NCBI RefSeq assembly: GCF_014204515.1
Contig: NZ_JACHLI010000005.1
Location: forward strand, 248,001 to 312,000
Direction of reading: 5' to 3'
Source of the DNA: Pseudomonas nitroreducens
GTDB lineage: Bacteria > Pseudomonadota > Gammaproteobacteria > Pseudomonadales > Pseudomonadaceae
Length of the DNA: 64,000 bases
Position numbers and translations under genes: made by a program. Each line of letters begins with the position of its first letter. The stretch's first letter is position 1. Positions 62,952-64,000 of this stretch are shown in pieces. Below the pieces are notes generated by a model, which was not told the DNA's origin, did not search any database, and saw only the letters and a program-made list of their open reading frames with translations.

Positions 62952-64000
62952 ATGACCGTGTTGAAGATGACCGACCTCGACCTCCAAGGTAAGCGCGTAC
63001 TGATCCGCGAAGACCTCAACGTTCCGGTGAAGGACGGTGTGGTCAAGAGCGACGCGCGCATCCTGGCCTCGCTGCCGACCATCAAGCTGGCCCTGGAGAA
63101 GGGCGCGGCGGTGATGGTCTGCTCGCACCTGGGCCGCCCGACCGAAGGCGAGTTCTCCGCAGAGAACAGCCTGCAGCCGGTCGCCGACTACCTGTCCAAG
63201 GCCCTGGGCCGCGCCGTGCCGCTGGTCAAGGACTACCTGGGCGGCGTCGAAGTGAAACCCGGTGAAGTCGTGCTGTTCGAGAACGTGCGCTTCAACAAGG
63301 GCGAGAAGAAGAACGCCGACGAGCTGGCCCAGCAATACGCCGCCCTGTGCGACGTGTTCGTCATGGACGCCTTCGGCACCGCCCACCGCGCCGAAGGCTC
63401 GACCCACGGCGTGGCCAAGTTCGCCAAGGTTGCTGCGGCTGGCCCGCTGCTGGCTGCCGAGCTGGAAGCTCTGGGCAAGGCCCTGGGCAACCCGGCCCGG
63501 CCGATGGCGGCCATCGTCGCCGGCTCCAAGGTGTCGACCAAGCTCGACGTACTGAACAGCCTGGCGCTGATCTGCGACCAGCTGATCGTCGGCGGCGGCA
63601 TCGCCAATACCTTCCTCGCCGCGGCGGGCCACAAGGTCGGCAAGTCGCTGTACGAAGCCGATCTGGTAGACACTGCCAAGGCCATCGCCGCCAAGGTCAG
63701 CGTGCCGCTGCCGGTGGACGTGGTGGTGGCCAAGGAATTCGCCGAGACCGCCGTCGCCACCGTCAAGGACATCGCTGACGTGGCCGACGACGACATGATC
63801 CTGGACATCGGTCCGAAGACTGCTGCCCAGTTTGCCGAGCTGCTCAAGACTTCCAAGACCATCCTGTGGAACGGCCCGGTCGGCGTGTTCGAGTTCGACC
63901 AGTTCGGCGAAGGCACCAAAACCCTGGCCAAGGCCATCGCCGAAGGTTCCGCCTTCAGCATCGCCGGCGGTGGCGACACCCTGGCAGCCATCGACAAGTA
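62952..64000 (+). CDS. pgk: Phosphoglycerate kinase (3' truncated by window end)
   Basis: The reading frame is open to the last base, showing 349 residues of the usual ~387. Motifs: VLIREDLNVPVKDG (17-30), CSHLGRPTEG, FENVRFNKGE, MDAFGTAHRAE, AGSKVSTKLDVL, NGPVGVFE and GGGDTLAAI at the end. Interconverts 1,3-bisphosphoglycerate and 3-phosphoglycerate. It follows epd by 28 bases; ggcccctaac-type leader not evident, and start is ATG at 62952. Confidence 0.97.
   Translation, partial: MTVLKMTDLDLQGKRVLIREDLNVPVKDGVVKSDARILASLPTIKLALEKGAAVMVCSHLGRPTEGEFSAENSLQPVADYLSKALGRAVPLVKDYLGGVEVKPGEVVLFENVRFNKGEKKNADELAQQYAALCDVFVMDAFGTAHRAEGSTHGVAKFAKVAAAGPLLAAELEALGKALGNPARPMAAIVAGSKVSTKLDVLNSLALICDQLIVGGGIANTFLAAAGHKVGKSLYEADLVDTAKAIAAKVSVPLPVDVVVAKEFAETAVATVKDIADVADDDMILDIGPKTAAQFAELLKTSKTILWNGPVGVFEFDQFGEGTKTLAKAIAEGSAFSIAGGGDTLAAIDK

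Overview
This 64 kb window is high-GC chromosomal DNA from a Pseudomonas, most likely a member of the P. aeruginosa lineage other than P. aeruginosa itself. Gene content matches, from memory, two blocks of the P. aeruginosa PAO1 map: estA-fbp-blc-hut-dgu-pip-dtd-opgGH-amino acid ABC genes, then rhlE2-metF-sahH, gcdH/gcdR, ligB, metK-tktA-epd-pgk. The lineage also fits because hut runs through HutF/HutG and both hut start regions carry sigma-54 promoters with HutC-type operators. The window is gene-dense and shows no phage, insertion sequence, CRISPR array, tRNA or rRNA. Both ends cut genes: estA at the left and pgk at the right.

Layout. 1-3.3 kb: autotransporter esterase end, fructose-1,6-bisphosphatase, a DUF924 protein and two lipoproteins. 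3.5-20.1 kb: a full histidine utilisation (hut) region with hutF, hutC, hutD, hutH, an extra binding protein, hutU, an NCS1 permease, hutXWV, a second HutH-like gene, hutI and hutG. Histidine goes to urocanate, imidazolone propionate, formiminoglutamate, formylglutamate and glutamate. 20.2-21.6 kb: an unrecognised lower-GC lipoprotein. 21.7-25.3 kb: dguRABC for D-glutamate use. 25.3-35 kb: Nudix protein, lipoprotein, pip-dtd, opgGH (periplasmic glucans) and an amino acid ABC transporter. 35-40.5 kb: methyl cycle genes rhlE2, metF, an HD protein and sahH, with an SAH riboswitch in front of sahH. 40.8-44.5 kb: glutaryl-CoA degradation. 44.5-57.1 kb: thioesterase, taurine/nitrate-type ABC transporter, TPM/LemA pair, small membrane and envelope proteins, ligB. 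57.3-64 kb: metK with an ArsR-methyltransferase fusion, then tktA-epd-pgk.

The most unusual item is the second HutH-like protein (16327-17859). It sits inside the hut operon and keeps the ammonia-lyase fold signature, but it lacks exactly the Ala-Ser-Gly triad that makes the MIO cofactor and also lacks the catalytic Tyr. It is probably not a lyase and may have a regulatory or binding role linked to the adjacent ABC transporter.

The two hut sigma-54 promoters have HutC-like palindromes (TGTA-N2-TACA) placed at the expected transcription start, and hutH has been moved and inverted with its own copy. Two loci of SAM/SAH metabolism carry visible regulatory elements: the SAH riboswitch and a perfect palindrome upstream of the ArsR-methyltransferase gene. 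At least five families of intergenic inverted repeats recur through the window; several lie at gene-order changes.
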